Source of the DNA: Paragonimus westermani
Taxonomy: Eukaryota > Platyhelminthes > Trematoda > Plagiorchiida > Troglotrematidae
Assembly: GCA_008508345.1 (NCBI GenBank)
Contig: QNGE01000143.1
Coordinates: 132,885 to 196,884 of the forward strand
Length of the DNA stretch: 64,000 nt
Direction: 5' to 3'
Positions 24,590 through 36,000 of the stretch are shown piece by piece (position 1 is the first letter of the stretch; each line of letters opens with the position of its first letter). The position numbers were made by a program, and so were the translations under genes. The notes beneath the pieces are model-generated. The model was not told the DNA's origin, did no database searches, and saw nothing but the letters and a program-made list of their open reading frames with translations.

Positions 24590-26915
24590 ACATCCACCAG
24601 TTTTTCCGGTGCCCGGAACTACCTGAGTTGAGGTGGGAGGTGGTCAGATAACGCTCAGAATTAAGGTCACTCACTAAAAGGTTATCCACTATAGATCAAG
24701 TTCACCTTCCGATTTTCGCTACTCGTAGCGTCGGCTGCTGAAGATCGTGGAGCATACTGGCATGAACGTTGTTGTTTGGCCGAGTTAATCAATGGGCTAA
24801 TCGACGAGGTAATTGCACTTAATGGAGCGGAGCAGTGTGAGCTGTGAGTTTGCCGTCTCGCTGATGACACGAATTTCGCTTACAGCCCGAGCGCTTACTG
24901 GTAAGGTTATATGTTGTATGTTTCGAATAATTAATTAGGTCCGCTTCCCTTTTTTTGTCGTCAGGGTCTTACTCATTTCTTCACAGTTGCACAAAAGTAA
25001 ATCAGCGCGAATTCGTTACACAACGTTTTTCTTGACAATGATGTTAACGGTGAAGTACCTCGTCAACAAGACAAAGGTTTGTGGAAGTGCGTCGGACGTT
25101 TTCGTACGCTTGTTTGTTAGGAAGGTAAATAAAACCAGTTAAATTCATCTCATCAGCGGCTTTCTGAGGAACATCACTAGTCGGTTTTACAGAATAGATA
25201 ATGCGAAGCGGTGGCCAAACTCATAAAGGCATAACGAGGGTCACTGGTAAAATCAGATCAGCAAACAGGACAGTATTATTTAATTGCATTGTTTCGTTCA
25301 ACTTTTGTTCGCCAAGTCGGTTTTGATGGCAGCCGAAACCAACGATCAGCCAAAACAGAACAAAAATAGCGTCAGTTGGCAACTGAACAATTTCAACAGA
25401 TAATCAGCAAACTAGTTGGTGGCTAATCGGTCTGTGGCTTGATTAGTGGTTTAGACTGACCTGGATTGCATTAACCAAATCGAGCCGCGTCTCGTTTGAA
25501 CAGAATCCCGAGCCATGCAAGGTATTTGTTCGAACGGGAAAGAGGTGTGACAGTGCTGAAGAATCGGCACACACTGCTTCCATGAAAAGAAACACGATGA
25601 ACACTCATGTGCACTTGGTATACGCGCAAAAGTCTTTCGCTGTTGTGGATTACTTCAGAGACAATACTGTCTTCTCTATTGGCGTGGGAATACCAAGCTT
25701 CAAACATTCTTTTGGCAGGCTTGCTGCCGCTGTTCCCAGTCTGCATTCGGTAAAACCTTAGTCTGTTTTACTCGCCCTTCTATAATCAGCCTTTTCATCT
25801 CGGTCCTGGTTTCAAATGTCTTTGTAGAAAGATTGAAAGTACAACCAGGCCTGAATTGTGTATCTTTAAGACGGTACAGCGACACCGAACTACGCCTCGT
25901 TTGCCCAGGTTACCTCGTTGAATGGTGAATAACAAAGCTTCTGGTAACGAGATACTGGTCAAATCGGAAACACTTTAGTACCCTCTATCTGAGTGCGTCC
26001 GATTTGTCAACAAGAAAAATGTGGAATGCATAAGACAGAAAGGCTGATTCGACAAATTTACCCACTCAATCTGGTGCCTCAGTTTTGATTGTGTTATTTC
26101 TATCCAGGAGTACATATTGCAACAACTGGGAGTGCAAGCTAAATAATCATATGAAGAGGGTTAATCGGTGAATCCAGAATGCATCAAGTGGAATACTACT
26201 TGGAAGTATGAATTGTAATTCTGAAGGTGGTGATGGTGGTTATCAAACATCTATTTACTTTCAAGCGCTGGCACTAAAATATAAACGGGGTGCTATTTCT
26301 GAAACAGTCAGTTACTGACTACTCTTATTTCCAGCTGTTGCATTTGCACAGTTTGTGATTACGTTATTTCAGGCTCGAAGTTGTTAACATTTAGTCTTTC
26401 GGACGAAAACAGAATTAATTTATTCTCACAACATTCCAGTTACAAGGTGTTTCGAACAAAGGCCACCGCTTTATGGACACCAGTCTTGCTATCTCCATTT
26501 ACGTTTGTTAAAAAAGCAAGTTTGGCTGTTCTCAAATAGTATAGACCTCTTTACAAGAATAGCAGGGCCCATAAAATTTGAATGTGGTAGTCACTGTCCG
26601 ATGGCAGCTTTTGGGAAGCAATTCTTCCTCATTTATGGACAAGCTGCTTATTTGTGACTTGTCTAATGAACCAAAACTGAAAACTAGTCAGTCAAAATAT
26701 AGCGCGGAATCAACAAAAACAGTAGAGTTACAGTCGACTAAATGTGACCTATCCACTTGTGATTAAATATAACTAGCAAGGGGGTAAATTTACTCGCACT
26801 GATTGGTTGGACCACTGGTGGTGGTTACAGCCCCTTTGCTATTCTCTCATACATTGATACAATGATAAAACTATGTTATTTCACCTTGAAGTGCCTTAGC
26901 TTTGTTAACTATCAG
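24590..26915. other. Unrecognised DNA with overlapping minus-strand ORFs
   Basis: The only notable content is a pair of overlapping minus-strand frames at 25,700-25,885 and 25,471-25,746. The first (ending VKQTKVLPNADWEQRQQACQ) could continue into the second by a single frame change at about 25,705-25,720. Together they give a basic, protein-like stretch of about 140 residues that I cannot assign. It might be a frameshifted old coding fragment. A minus frame at 24,682-24,870 is serine-rich and unassigned. Nothing else stands out. Confidence 0.3.
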
Positions 26916-27118
26916 GATGAATACAGGCTGCCTCAGCAACGTTTCATCACTCCTGGCAATGCTGTCCTGGAATTTGTGTTCACTTCAACTTACCGGAACT
27001 CACTTTGTCAATTAGTCTGCGTTCATTTGAACTATACTGTATATTACAGTGGGACATTTAGTTTAAGCACCGATTGTTACGTACATTCAGTAAACGAGCC
27101 GTTAACGTTTGCTCCATG
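26916..27118 (+). CDS. Candidate internal exon, 203 nt
   Basis: The block lies between an acceptor (TTTGTTAACTATCAG|GATG, AG at 26,914-26,915) and a consensus donor (CCATG|GTAAGT, GT at 27,119). One frame is open throughout. It begins at the first base and gives 67 codons plus two bases, starting DEYRLPQQRFITPGNAVLEF. The sequence alternates hydrophobic and polar residues (VLEFVFTSTY, LVCVHLNYTVYY) like a beta-rich extracellular domain, with four cysteines and a possible N-glycosylation site (NYT). The opening loosely recalls the last strands of a CUB domain (I-x-x-GN-x-hydrophobic-x-hydrophobic-F), but this is weak. It would end in phase 2, which matches the one-base lead of the block at 30,916. 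Confidence 0.3.
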
Positions 27119-27271
27119 GTAAGTCCAGCAGTGATTCATGTGTTTCCTCTGGTGAATGGAGGACCACGTTGCAAGTCGTGAGAGAAAAGATGAACTTTTA
27201 TTGGGGTACACATCTGAGAGCATAGTGCCTTACTGATCTTTCTAAACAAAAATCTGGTTACTAAAATGAGG

Positions 27272-27401
27272 CAGTATTAGAAATTAAAGAGTGTAATGGA
27301 AGGGTTACCGGTTTTGATATGCTGTGCTATTATGAGAAGAAAGTGGAAGGCGTTCACATCCGCGTCGCCTCGAAGTCAACTTTGGAATTTGAGAAAAAAT
27401 C
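27272..27401 (+). other. Candidate exon ending at a GTAAGT donor
   Basis: One frame is open from an in-frame TAA upstream (about 27,264) and reads EIKECNGRVTGFDML, then CYYEKKVEGVHIRVASKST and LEFEKKSL. It runs into a GTAAGT at 27,402 (CTCT|GTAAGT); without splicing there it would stop immediately (CTG TAA). The residue mix is strongly protein-like. The upstream acceptor is poor: an AG at about 27,285 or 27,290 has little pyrimidine tract. The phase at the donor (two bases left over) is compatible with the block at 30,916. No known domain is recognised. Confidence 0.2.
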
Positions 27402-27402
27402 T

Positions 27403-30400
27403 CTGTAAGTTGGTTATGAACACATAAAACGAACTAACTGAAAAGCCACTATTTATTCATAATTGTTTACTTTACCAAGCGGGATATTAAAGCTCAGTGA
27501 AATCGCACAAACGAACGTGAACAAAGGGTCAGCGGCTGCGCAGTTGGTTCTGTAGATTCTACTGCAGGCTGGTCTACTTATACCATAGAGGCTGAGCCGA
27601 CTAACGTGAGTAATTTAGCGGATTGGTCATAGGAGGTGAATTGTGAAATTCCAGATTAGTGTCCATTTTATACGTGACCATTTTCGGGGTCATTTGTCGA
27701 ACCATTCATGCGAATAGTTAAAAATGCACTAACTGTGACTGTTTTCCCCAAGCTGCATATGAAACGTGGAGACCAATTTAGCATCGTGTGGAAGACTAAA
27801 TATTTTGTGGAAGATGGAAGAAAAATCCTAACCTCAAAGCTCGAGACATTTACCACGTTCGCAAGTAGACTGACTTCAAACCAATTTTACCTATCGGTAG
27901 TTTTGTACATTATTGTCTTGCAACCACCAAACTTATCTCCACCTAGGCGAATTCATTGCTTCGGTTTTCCCCGTTTCTTTGCATGTTCTTTGTTCCCTTC
28001 ACCTCTGCCGCACAGTTGAGAATTTCGTTGGAAGTAGATTCCTCCGAACACGGCTCACCTTTGAGGAGTCGCCTTCCATCGACGGAATTAACAGCGGGAC
28101 TTTGGGATTTATGAGGTGAACGTGTCCTTTTCTTATCCAGCTTTAGTGTGCGCTGATGAAGTTGTCTCCTCAGGGCTTCCATTCAATTTCTCAGTTCACA
28201 TGATTTAATGAAAAAGAACCAAGCATCAATAACAAGCTACAATAAGTAAAAAACGTGAATAACTCTGAAACTAATGTTCTGTGATGATTTAGATGTGATG
28301 CTGATAATGAGGCTACTGTGAGAAATTTGAAAATGTGGATTATTGAGCAACTGAGAGTAAGTGATATCAAGTATCGTAAAAGAGAGAAGTTTCTGGGTGT
28401 ACTTTTTTTCACAACTCTCAATCGATCTCTTATTAATTATATCGAAAGCAAAAATCCTCTGAATTTTTGGTTGTTTCGAACTGTATCCATGTTGTCTTGC
28501 TTGAAACCTTGGATGTCAGAGATTTCACCGAGCAACCACTTTCACAAGCGTCAGTTTTTCACAAGCAGTGTATGAACAACATTATAGAAATTGTTCTCGA
28601 GGTTAGCCAATGTGTTAAAGCAAAGCACTAGTTTTCAAAGTGCTAACACCCATCAGGAACTGAGCTGGGTTCGGGACAAGATATGACCTGCCGTGTCCTC
28701 GGATGAACCTCAGGCGTTGAATGTATGCGTCTGAATATGCGCTCTCTGGGTGTTCTCAAGATCTTTCAGTTCCAGGACACACTGCTTGGTTAGTAAAACT
28801 TATGCAGGCTGTTGAAAATCGGCAAACAATTAAGCAACCCAACTAACCGCTCTGTAGTTTACTCAGTGCGTAAAACGCCAAATGCGTAAACGTAGCACGT
28901 TTAATATCCTTAGCAGTTAGAGTGGAAACTGCTCTGGCCCACAGGTCGGCTAAGTAAAATAAAATATTACTGAACTGTTTTCTATCATAATTACAAAAGA
29001 CGGAATCTTGCGTGAAGATTTTTAAATTCAGGAAACTGGCGCTTGATTTCCTGATCCGTAGAAACACTTGCTAGAGGAGTATCAGTGGTATAAATTTTAG
29101 ACGGGTCTCATGATTTCTTATAACTGAGAGGAATCCAGCCATGGGTAGTTTGTCTGGGACATCAAGGGTAACATGTGCATCCACGTTCACTTCTTGTGTG
29201 GATCAGATTGAAGGTGAGTAACACAGTTGTAGTTGACTCACCTGATCATTGGTTCACTGACATGAGTGAGGTGAATGAAAGCGATTAAGAGGAACATTGA
29301 AACGTTCGACCGACACAAATGTAGTTAAATATAGATAAAGCAACATGTGTTGCATGGGTTGTTTGATTGAACTCAAACCATAGTTTTCGTGAACAGCATA
29401 GTGTGGTCGAGATCACGAAGATTTGAACAAAGATCTAGGTAGAAAATAAACTCAAACTGTGTGCGAAAATTTAGGGGAAAAGTGACGAAGAACGTTGGGT
29501 GTTTAACAAACTACCTCGCACAGCATACGATTTGTCGTAAGTAAATCCGTCCTAATCAATACCCTACTTCTTTATGCTCAATGTGATGAAGGAAGGGTAT
29601 TGATTACTTCTTCATTTGGTGGTATATACCAAGGTGAACAAAAAAGGTGCGTCTCATTAAAAAGTTTCACTGTACTTCTCTTATTAGGGATATGGGGACT
29701 TTAAAAAGGAATAGCAGAATCCGTGAGCTCTTTTAGGTCGGTTTGACGATTTTTAAGGTCAGCAAGATATAGGGGGAACAGTTTCTTACGTGATTATTGG
29801 CATATGAATCAAGACAATGAAGAAGATGACGGAATATACCTTTTCCCTACCGACCGTATCTAGTGGAGTCACTAATTTCCTCTTGTTAGCTGTTTTTTCA
29901 AAATTATTCTACAGTTGTTTCTCCCATTTGTTCTGAAGGACTGTCAGGCAGTATATTTAACGCGTTGTTAGCCACAGGTTTCACTTTGATTAATTGTTAT
30001 TCTGAATTTTATAATTGTGACACCTTTCACTAAGTGACCAATAATGCAGTTCTTTATCATTGTGTAAACATTGAATCTTTTTGTCTGCGTATGAATATAA
30101 CGTAATAAGCTTCACTTCACTGGCGCACAGACTTCCGATTTGACAGGATTCTTGAAGTATATTACACAAACCGGATAGAAAAAGATGCATTCGCATTTGT
30201 TCCCCCATTACTTACTGTAGACGCAGTGACTATCCCATGCAGTTCGATTAAGTTGCGCGACTGTATCTGACACATGAAGATCACAGTCCAGATGTGAAAG
30301 TCCGGATCTTTTCGGTGACGTTGCAACTAAGCACCTTTTACATTAGTGCTGGTATTTTCTTCAGTGTCATGGGTTGAAACATACATAATGGGAGCTGTTA

Positions 30401-30915
30401 CATACGCTGCGCCACGCATCACTAAGCTTTCTATATAATGCAAACTCCTGTATCACAAAATACGTGCACGTAGCAATCACTTTTCATTGTCTCGGGAAAC
30501 TCTTCTAGAAGCGACGTTGACGACAGTGTAGATTTTTATAATCCTGTTTTCTTGTTGGCAAAGCATTTTAATTTTTGTCCACCGATTACTTTCTCCATAT
30601 TTCTTGAAACGCCTCCCACCAAAACTAACAGATTTTCAGTGTATTTGGTCGATGTCAATTATGAGCAGACATCCGAATAAAATTGAAATAATTTTTGATC
30701 ACGTAGCTGCTTTTTTCCATCATATTTATTTGTTTATTCCTAGCAATGGTTCATTCTTGAGCAGCATCAAACTGTCATGCTCACTTTTTCTCGCTTGTAT
30801 AGAACCACAGCGAAAGAGCTCTGTTCCGTAATTTTGATTGCAACTATGCTTTCGTTAGTTCACTGGTGATGCGCTGTTTGTTATTCTCATTGATTCTGTT
30901 CGTTCCTTCTCCCAG
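27403..30915. other. Unrecognised DNA; possible intron
   Basis: Protein-like short frames occur at 27,708-28,019 (opening MRIVKNALTVTVFPKLHMKR) and 28,318-28,575, and on the minus strand at 28,843-29,067 (SNILFYLADLWARAVSTLTA). None is bounded by convincing splice sites and none matches a known family. A perfect 13-bp hairpin stem lies at 29,553-29,606 (separate entry). Otherwise I see nothing. Confidence 0.35.
29553..29606. repeat. Hairpin with perfect 13-bp stem
   Basis: TAATCAATACCCT (29,553-29,565) is exactly complementary to AGGGTATTGATTA (29,594-29,606). A further CTTC/GAAG pairing sits inside, leaving a loop of about 15-20 bases. It may be a remnant of a small foldback element or a structured transcript. 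The outer flanks do not pair, so a full-length animal microRNA precursor is not supported. Confidence 0.45.
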
Positions 30916-31048
30916 TAGGACACACCGGCCTAAAGCTTTTGTTGAGTATCTTCAACCTAAAATTGCGATGAAGGCTTCTTTTATATCACAATCTATAAAC
31001 TACGTAGGTGTCACAGTCAAAAACTCTGACGTAGTTTGGTTATATTAA
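30916..31048 (+). CDS. Candidate terminal coding exon
   Basis: A very strong acceptor (CTGTTCGTTCCTTCTCCCAG, ending 30,915) is followed by one base and then a frame reading RTHRPKAFVEYLQPKIAMKA, SFISQSINYVGVTVKNSDVV, WLY and TAA (31,046-31,048). The 43 residues look protein-like, with a basic start and an aromatic/hydrophobic end. The one-base lead fits the two-base overhang of either block at 26,916-27,118 or 27,272-27,401. I recognise no domain. No AATAAA poly(A) signal is seen within about 200 bases downstream, which weakens the idea of a last exon. Confidence 0.25.
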
Positions 31049-31795
31049 TATTGAATTAGTTAAGGTGGTAAAAATTCTGGTACTTCACGTCTAACTTTGT
31101 TCGCACTGTTTATTATAATTCTACGGTTCATTTTTTTGTGTGCACAACACAACCACCTAATTTTATACGATTTTTGACCAGGTGGCTGAACCTATTTATC
31201 AACTCATGAAGTAATTGTATCCCGACAGTGACGCTTTCGTTTTATGCATGTTGAATTTGTGTTATTCAAGCATTATAAAGCTTGTATATTTTTGCTGACA
31301 ATAGATTTGCGGGATGCTAATAATCTTTTCAAACTTATCAGTTGAAATGTATTGACACATTTTGCGTGAGATCTAGATTCATATGTTTGTATATGCCTTT
31401 AGCCGTGTCGGCTATTATCCTCTCATTAACCATTAACGAATTTTATATTTACTTTTCACCTTCCTGAATAGTATTCAACAGTAGAATGAGTACAGTATAC
31501 TTATGAATATTTTGTGGTTCGAGGATGTAAAGTACAGAAGTGAAGAAGGCTGCCTCACACGGTCTTCTAAAGTGTGCATGTCCAGCAGGGATCCTCAGGC
31601 GGATCATGGTGCGGGCTCCGACCATATATCTGAGTATTAGATAAAAGTCTTCTGGTTGGCGATGGTCGCGTACTACGGGATATTGTAATATTATCATTCA
31701 TGGGTGATGAAATTCCCTTACTTAGGCTGCTGGTTTTTGCTAATGATCCACAAAAACGCATGCATTTATCTCGACCTTCTTAGGTTGGGACAGAT
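31049..31795. other. Unrecognised DNA
   Basis: I see nothing here I can name. Two overlapping minus-strand frames (31,449-31,697 and 31,567-31,761) are open but unassigned. Confidence 0.4.
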
Positions 31796-31905
31796 TCCAC
31801 ATGCAGTGATTTAGTAGGTAGGTCTTGGGACTATCAGCCTGACATTTACTGGCTTCGATTTCGAGTCCAGCACCCAGAATTCTCATGAGATCCAGCTAGG
31901 TCGAA
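31796..31905 (+). mobile_element. Possible second SINE family (tRNA-like)
   Basis: A degenerate A-box-like TAGTAGGTAGG at 31,812-31,822 is followed 40 bases later by a B-box-like GCTTCGATTTC at 31,852-31,862, then GAGTCCAGCACCCAGAATTC. The layout (A-box, 'CTTGGGACTATCAGCCTGACA' style middle, then B-box) looks like a tRNA-headed SINE. There is only one copy in the window, and the A-box deviates at a key position, so the call is tentative. Confidence 0.3.
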
Positions 31906-31995
31906 AGAAACTAACGATAGTCACAAGGACAAACTACCTGTGTTCAAGCAAGTTTACAAATCAAAGTCTGACGTTAACTGTTAATTCTTTTGCAG

Positions 31996-32176
31996 TCGGT
32001 TCCGTGGAGAAAGTCTCTGTGAAAAGCTTACAATTCACCTGTATAAATAAAGATAAACGGCTACACTTAGTTCACGAAGACTTTTCCCTACTTTGTGAAA
32101 CAGACGACTCAGTAAAAGATATGATAAAAATAATGAAACTCTTATTGCCGCAATTCCGCATCTTAGTAGCTAATAG
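31996..32176 (+). CDS. Candidate internal exon, 181 nt
   Basis: The acceptor TTAATTCTTTTGCAG (ends 31,995) and the donor AATAG|GTGAGA (GT at 32,177) enclose a block with one fully open frame. After two bases it reads GSVEKVSVKSLQFTCINKDK, RLHLVHEDFSLLCETDDSVK and DMIKIMKLLLPQFRILVAN: 59 codons, then two bases. The pattern suggests beta strands (KSLQFTCI, RLHLVHE) followed by an amphipathic helix (DDSVKDMIKIMKLLL), as at the end of a PH- or FERM-like fold, but I cannot name a family. Both splice signals are good and the composition is clearly protein-like, which makes this the best exon candidate in the window. It ends 250 bases before a foldback copy. Confidence 0.4.
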
Positions 32177-32422
32177 GTGAGAGAAAAACACACTGGACCC
32201 GTGGCTTGTGTTCTCGAAGCATGCAATAAAATGTCTGGATTTAAAACCGCAAGCAAAGTTTTAACAGTATTTCTATACTGAAACAAATGCCCAAATGAAT
32301 TTTTTCCAATCGCGGAAAAATATGTTAGATAACTGATCCAAAACCTCACAACGTGTTACAGGTGAAATTTCCAACAGTTTCCTGAAAGGAGGCTTCCGAA
32401 AAGTATTACAAGATAATCTATA

Positions 32423-32645
32423 TTTCAAGTCGAAAATCTCTCACACTTGATCACAGCGGTCCCATTCAGATAGACTTTCCAGCCAGCCTATTCAGAAAAG
32501 AATCACCAGATTCGGGTTTACCTCTTGTTAGAGCTCCTCAGTAGTGCATATTCTTGACACGGCCGCGATCTGAACTCAGACCACGTTTTTCATGAGGCAA
32601 CCATGTTGACCACTGCGCCATTGACCTCACATTAGGCATGACGGA
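32423..32645. mobile_element. Foldback family A, copy 2 (left arm plus tRNA-like module)
   Basis: The left arm (CACACTTGATCACAGC, then GACTTTCCAGCCAGCC at about 32,470) aligns with copy 1 at 23,290-23,411. The minus-strand tRNA-like module follows, with an A-box TGGCGCAGTGG at 32,610-32,620 and a degenerate B-box GTTCAGATCGC at 32,565-32,575, again 45 bases apart. The right arm seen in copy 1 is missing: after CCTCACATTAGGCATGACGG the sequence diverges. It therefore cannot fold. Confidence 0.7.
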
Positions 32646-32797
32646 ACTGTCAAATCTGAACGCTAAACCAATCTCGCTTGTGATCAATGTTCGGGTTGCC
32701 CGATCGTCTTGAGAGGAGACGCAGTAACTATCGTGTTAAATCCAATCCATAACCGGGCAACTGGGACTTCCAAAAATCCACTAGATGATACTTTGGG
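32646..32797. other. Spacer between two family A copies
   Basis: This is unassigned sequence between copies 2 and 3. It holds a short inverted pair GTTGCCCG (about 32,695) and CGGGCAAC (about 32,755), but no gene. It may be an insertion that separated or truncated copy 2. Confidence 0.35.
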
Positions 32798-33086
32798 TTA
32801 CTGATGAGTGATCGGGGATTTGGTTGATTTCAAATTGGATATCAGCCACATTTGTTCGCAACCTCTGCATTCAGCCAGTATCTTTTGAAAAAAATACTGG
32901 ACTGGAGTTTCGGTTTCATTAAGGTTCGTCATCAGTGTATATCCTTGCCATGATAAGGTCTAATGAGAGCGAAACTCGAGTCCGGTGCTTATTTTGGAGA
33001 GACTGTTCGGATTTAAAGGCTGCGACCAAATATGAGTGACGTTCACCTTGAAACTAACCAAATCCTCGATTACTCATGAATAGGTG
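32798..33086. mobile_element. Foldback family A, copy 3 (no tRNA-like module)
   Basis: The inverted repeat has arms of about 32,798-32,955 and 32,957-33,086. The outer flanks pair too (GGATTTGGTTGATTTCAA against TTGAAACTAACCAAATCC), so the full element is longer than copy 1 shows. The loop is only a few bases (CCTTGCCATGATAAGG): the roughly 75-base tRNA-like module of copies 1 and 2 is absent, while the bases on either side of it (CTTGCCA and TAAGG) remain. The left arm also lacks an internal segment of about 15 bases (GACTTTCCAGCCA region). Confidence 0.7.
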
Positions 33087-36000
33087 ATATAAGTCCACTC
33101 GAGTTGCATTATTTTAAAACGTTACTCATGGAAGAATGTCAGTTTTCACTCATGGATTAAGTGTAGTGTACTGTGTGCCACGTTTAGCTGCCAAAGCACG
33201 GAATTAGAACCAATTTTTACAGAATGAGAATGTATATTTATTGTTAATTTTATGTAAAGTTTAACAAAATTTTGTGTAGAAGAAAGCAATTGAAATGTTA
33301 AAAATTGACAACTTTTGTCAGTAGGTTGGAGACAAAAGCATCTAAGTATGTGTTGGCAAAAATGCACATACATGCGTACATCTCAGTGCAAATTGCTATC
33401 AGCATTGCTATCAAGATATGAATACCTTTCATCACTGACCAGTGAAAATACTTGAAGATACATTCATCATTACGTACCATGTTTTCCTGTCAGATTCTTA
33501 CTAGCGTTTGCTGAGTGGTAAAAACTAATAAACTTTCACCTGATCAAGTTTGAAAAATATTAACGGAAAACTACACAGACCTCTTCATTTGGGACAAGAC
33601 GACTTTCAATGTCATTTTGTAATGAAATGTCTGTAACTGCGACAAAAATGGTGAGCAAAACACTTCTTGCCATTTGTCGGTGTTTTTTACGAGAGAGATG
33701 AACCCCATTTTCGATGTAGTGATTAAACCTAATGAGCAGAATATATCCCACTGACTGGAAAATGTTTACCTTCCCGGTTTTTTACACCCTCTAACATCGC
33801 ACTCAGTTATTCTGTTTTGGTGTATCTATGTTGTAGCTGCTTAAAAATTATGGTAATTTTACTGTTCCGCAAATCTACTGTGTCACAACAAACTCCTTAC
33901 TGTGTATTCATACCAGTGACACATATCTTAAACACTGTTTCGTTCAATGTTTATCCAAATTTCGAATTACTGTAAACAAACTTTGCCCGTCTATTGAAGA
34001 TTATAAATGTGGAACTCTTCCGGCTATTTCTACCTGAAAACAACAAAATAAACTTTCCAGTTCGAGTGGAAGTGTAGGGACTTTATAATTTTTTTCTTCC
34101 GTGGTGTTTGTTCGAGGTACGGTGAAGAAAATGACCTTGAAAGCTCAGTGAATATAAGTTGAATGGAATATGAAGACCCCAGACACCGTTTTTTCACTGA
34201 AGATGTCGCGAGGGACGGGAAAGACAAACTAAATAACTGAGTATAAAACACCAACGACCTAATCTACGTTGATAGTTCGTTTGCGTGGGGTGCACAGAGA
34301 TCGAATGATGAATGTTACTTCCTAGCAGGAAAAAACGTTCAATGTCATCACATAAGATTCATTCAATCCAACTGTAAAACTTCATTTCATTCGTGCTGGG
34401 TATGGCCCACCTTCCGTCATCTATATGCTAAACACTGTTACTACGTCCAGATGTTGTCAAAACTAGATGGTCATACGCACGCAATAAATCTAACTGTGGG
34501 TACGCCTTAACTTCATAACCGTTTCCTGAAGCCATTCGTATTCAGACAAACAGTTTTGTACACAAACCTACCTATTTTAAACCAGTCGCTTATAGAAAAT
34601 ACAACATCATTGCAAAACGAGTGCATTTTTGAAGTACATCCTGAAGGAATAAAATAGCCAGTTTGTTATCGATAAACGAATAAATGACAAATGGTCAGAG
34701 ATTCAGTTAGTATAACATGAACGTCGTTCATATTAGTTGTGTTTGATACACTTAGGTTTATCTTTCACTCTGAATCTTCAAAACAAGTATTAAATCTCAG
34801 TATCTTTCCCACTGAAGTTTGGAAAAACTCAACGAACTCCATGAATTCATCCAGACTAGTTATGAGGCAATCTAAGGAACTTAACAAAACTACTCATGTG
34901 CCATCTTTTGAGATGACCGAATGATCTGATCAAAACCTGTTAGCCTAGGTGAGTGGCGCATCTATCCTACAAGACATTTCTGAAAAACGACTGCAATCAA
35001 CTTTGCGGTAAGGAGATACATACTGATGTACTCTGGCGAGGGCAAAGTTCCAGTCAAGTGTTTCTCACTGAGGAGTTTCTCAAAACTCTGTTTAACTGTA
35101 TCACTTCTGGCCAGTCATGAATTATGTTATTCTTTGGAAATATGTGTTGTGTGATTTCAACAATCTAGCCCTATTGAAATGGACCGATACATCGTTCTAC
35201 GTTTGCGATTCTCAGCAGAATGAGACAGGGCTGATAAAGCACAATATGTGCCTGATAAACATTACTGTGTTGACACAAATATAAACGACAGATAATTCGT
35301 GTGTTATCTCGGATAAGCAGAACGAAATGACATAAAAGACAAACGACCAAGGTCTACGGTATTTGTTAGTTCACGGTGCAGGTGTGTTTACAAACTCCTA
35401 TTTCTCAACATACACCAGTGCGTTAAGTTTTCGGATAGCAAGAGCACAAACGAGGCCAAATATTTGGCTGCGCAACAGATACTTCGAAACAACTGGTCTT
35501 CGTACGTTAACTTGAACTTAGTTAACTCTAGCACAACCTATTTTTCACGAGGCTCTGGAATCAGATCTGATTTTGACAAGAAGAGAAAAATCTCTACTGT
35601 AATACTTACAGGACAATGCTGAATTATTATTCTATTTGAGCACGGCCCAGTAGTAGCCTTTTAAAGACTGTCTGTGCGCAAAGAACCGTACACCGAGCCG
35701 TTTAGACCTCTGAATAAGTATGTTGAGGGTGCCTGTTTTTCTCTATCGCGTTAGCTCGTCACTAACGGTGATTTTAGTGAAGCTGCCTTGTGAAGGTCTC
35801 CAAAATGCACTACTCGGCACGCTTGCAAACTATGCCGGCAAATTGACAGTTGGCTATAGTGACAAAGCCAACAGGCTGCGATTCATAATAACTGTATTCG
35901 TGGCGAAAGATTTATCATGACATTTTTTTCAACTGTAATGCCGGATTAGTAAATAACTTAAGTTAGACATCAACGCAAATTAACAACCTTTCATTAGCAA

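Noticed and set aside
28620..28800. Possible inverted repeat using ACACCCA and GGAACTGA segments
   Set aside because: The complementary pieces occur in the wrong order to form one stem, so no foldback is supported.
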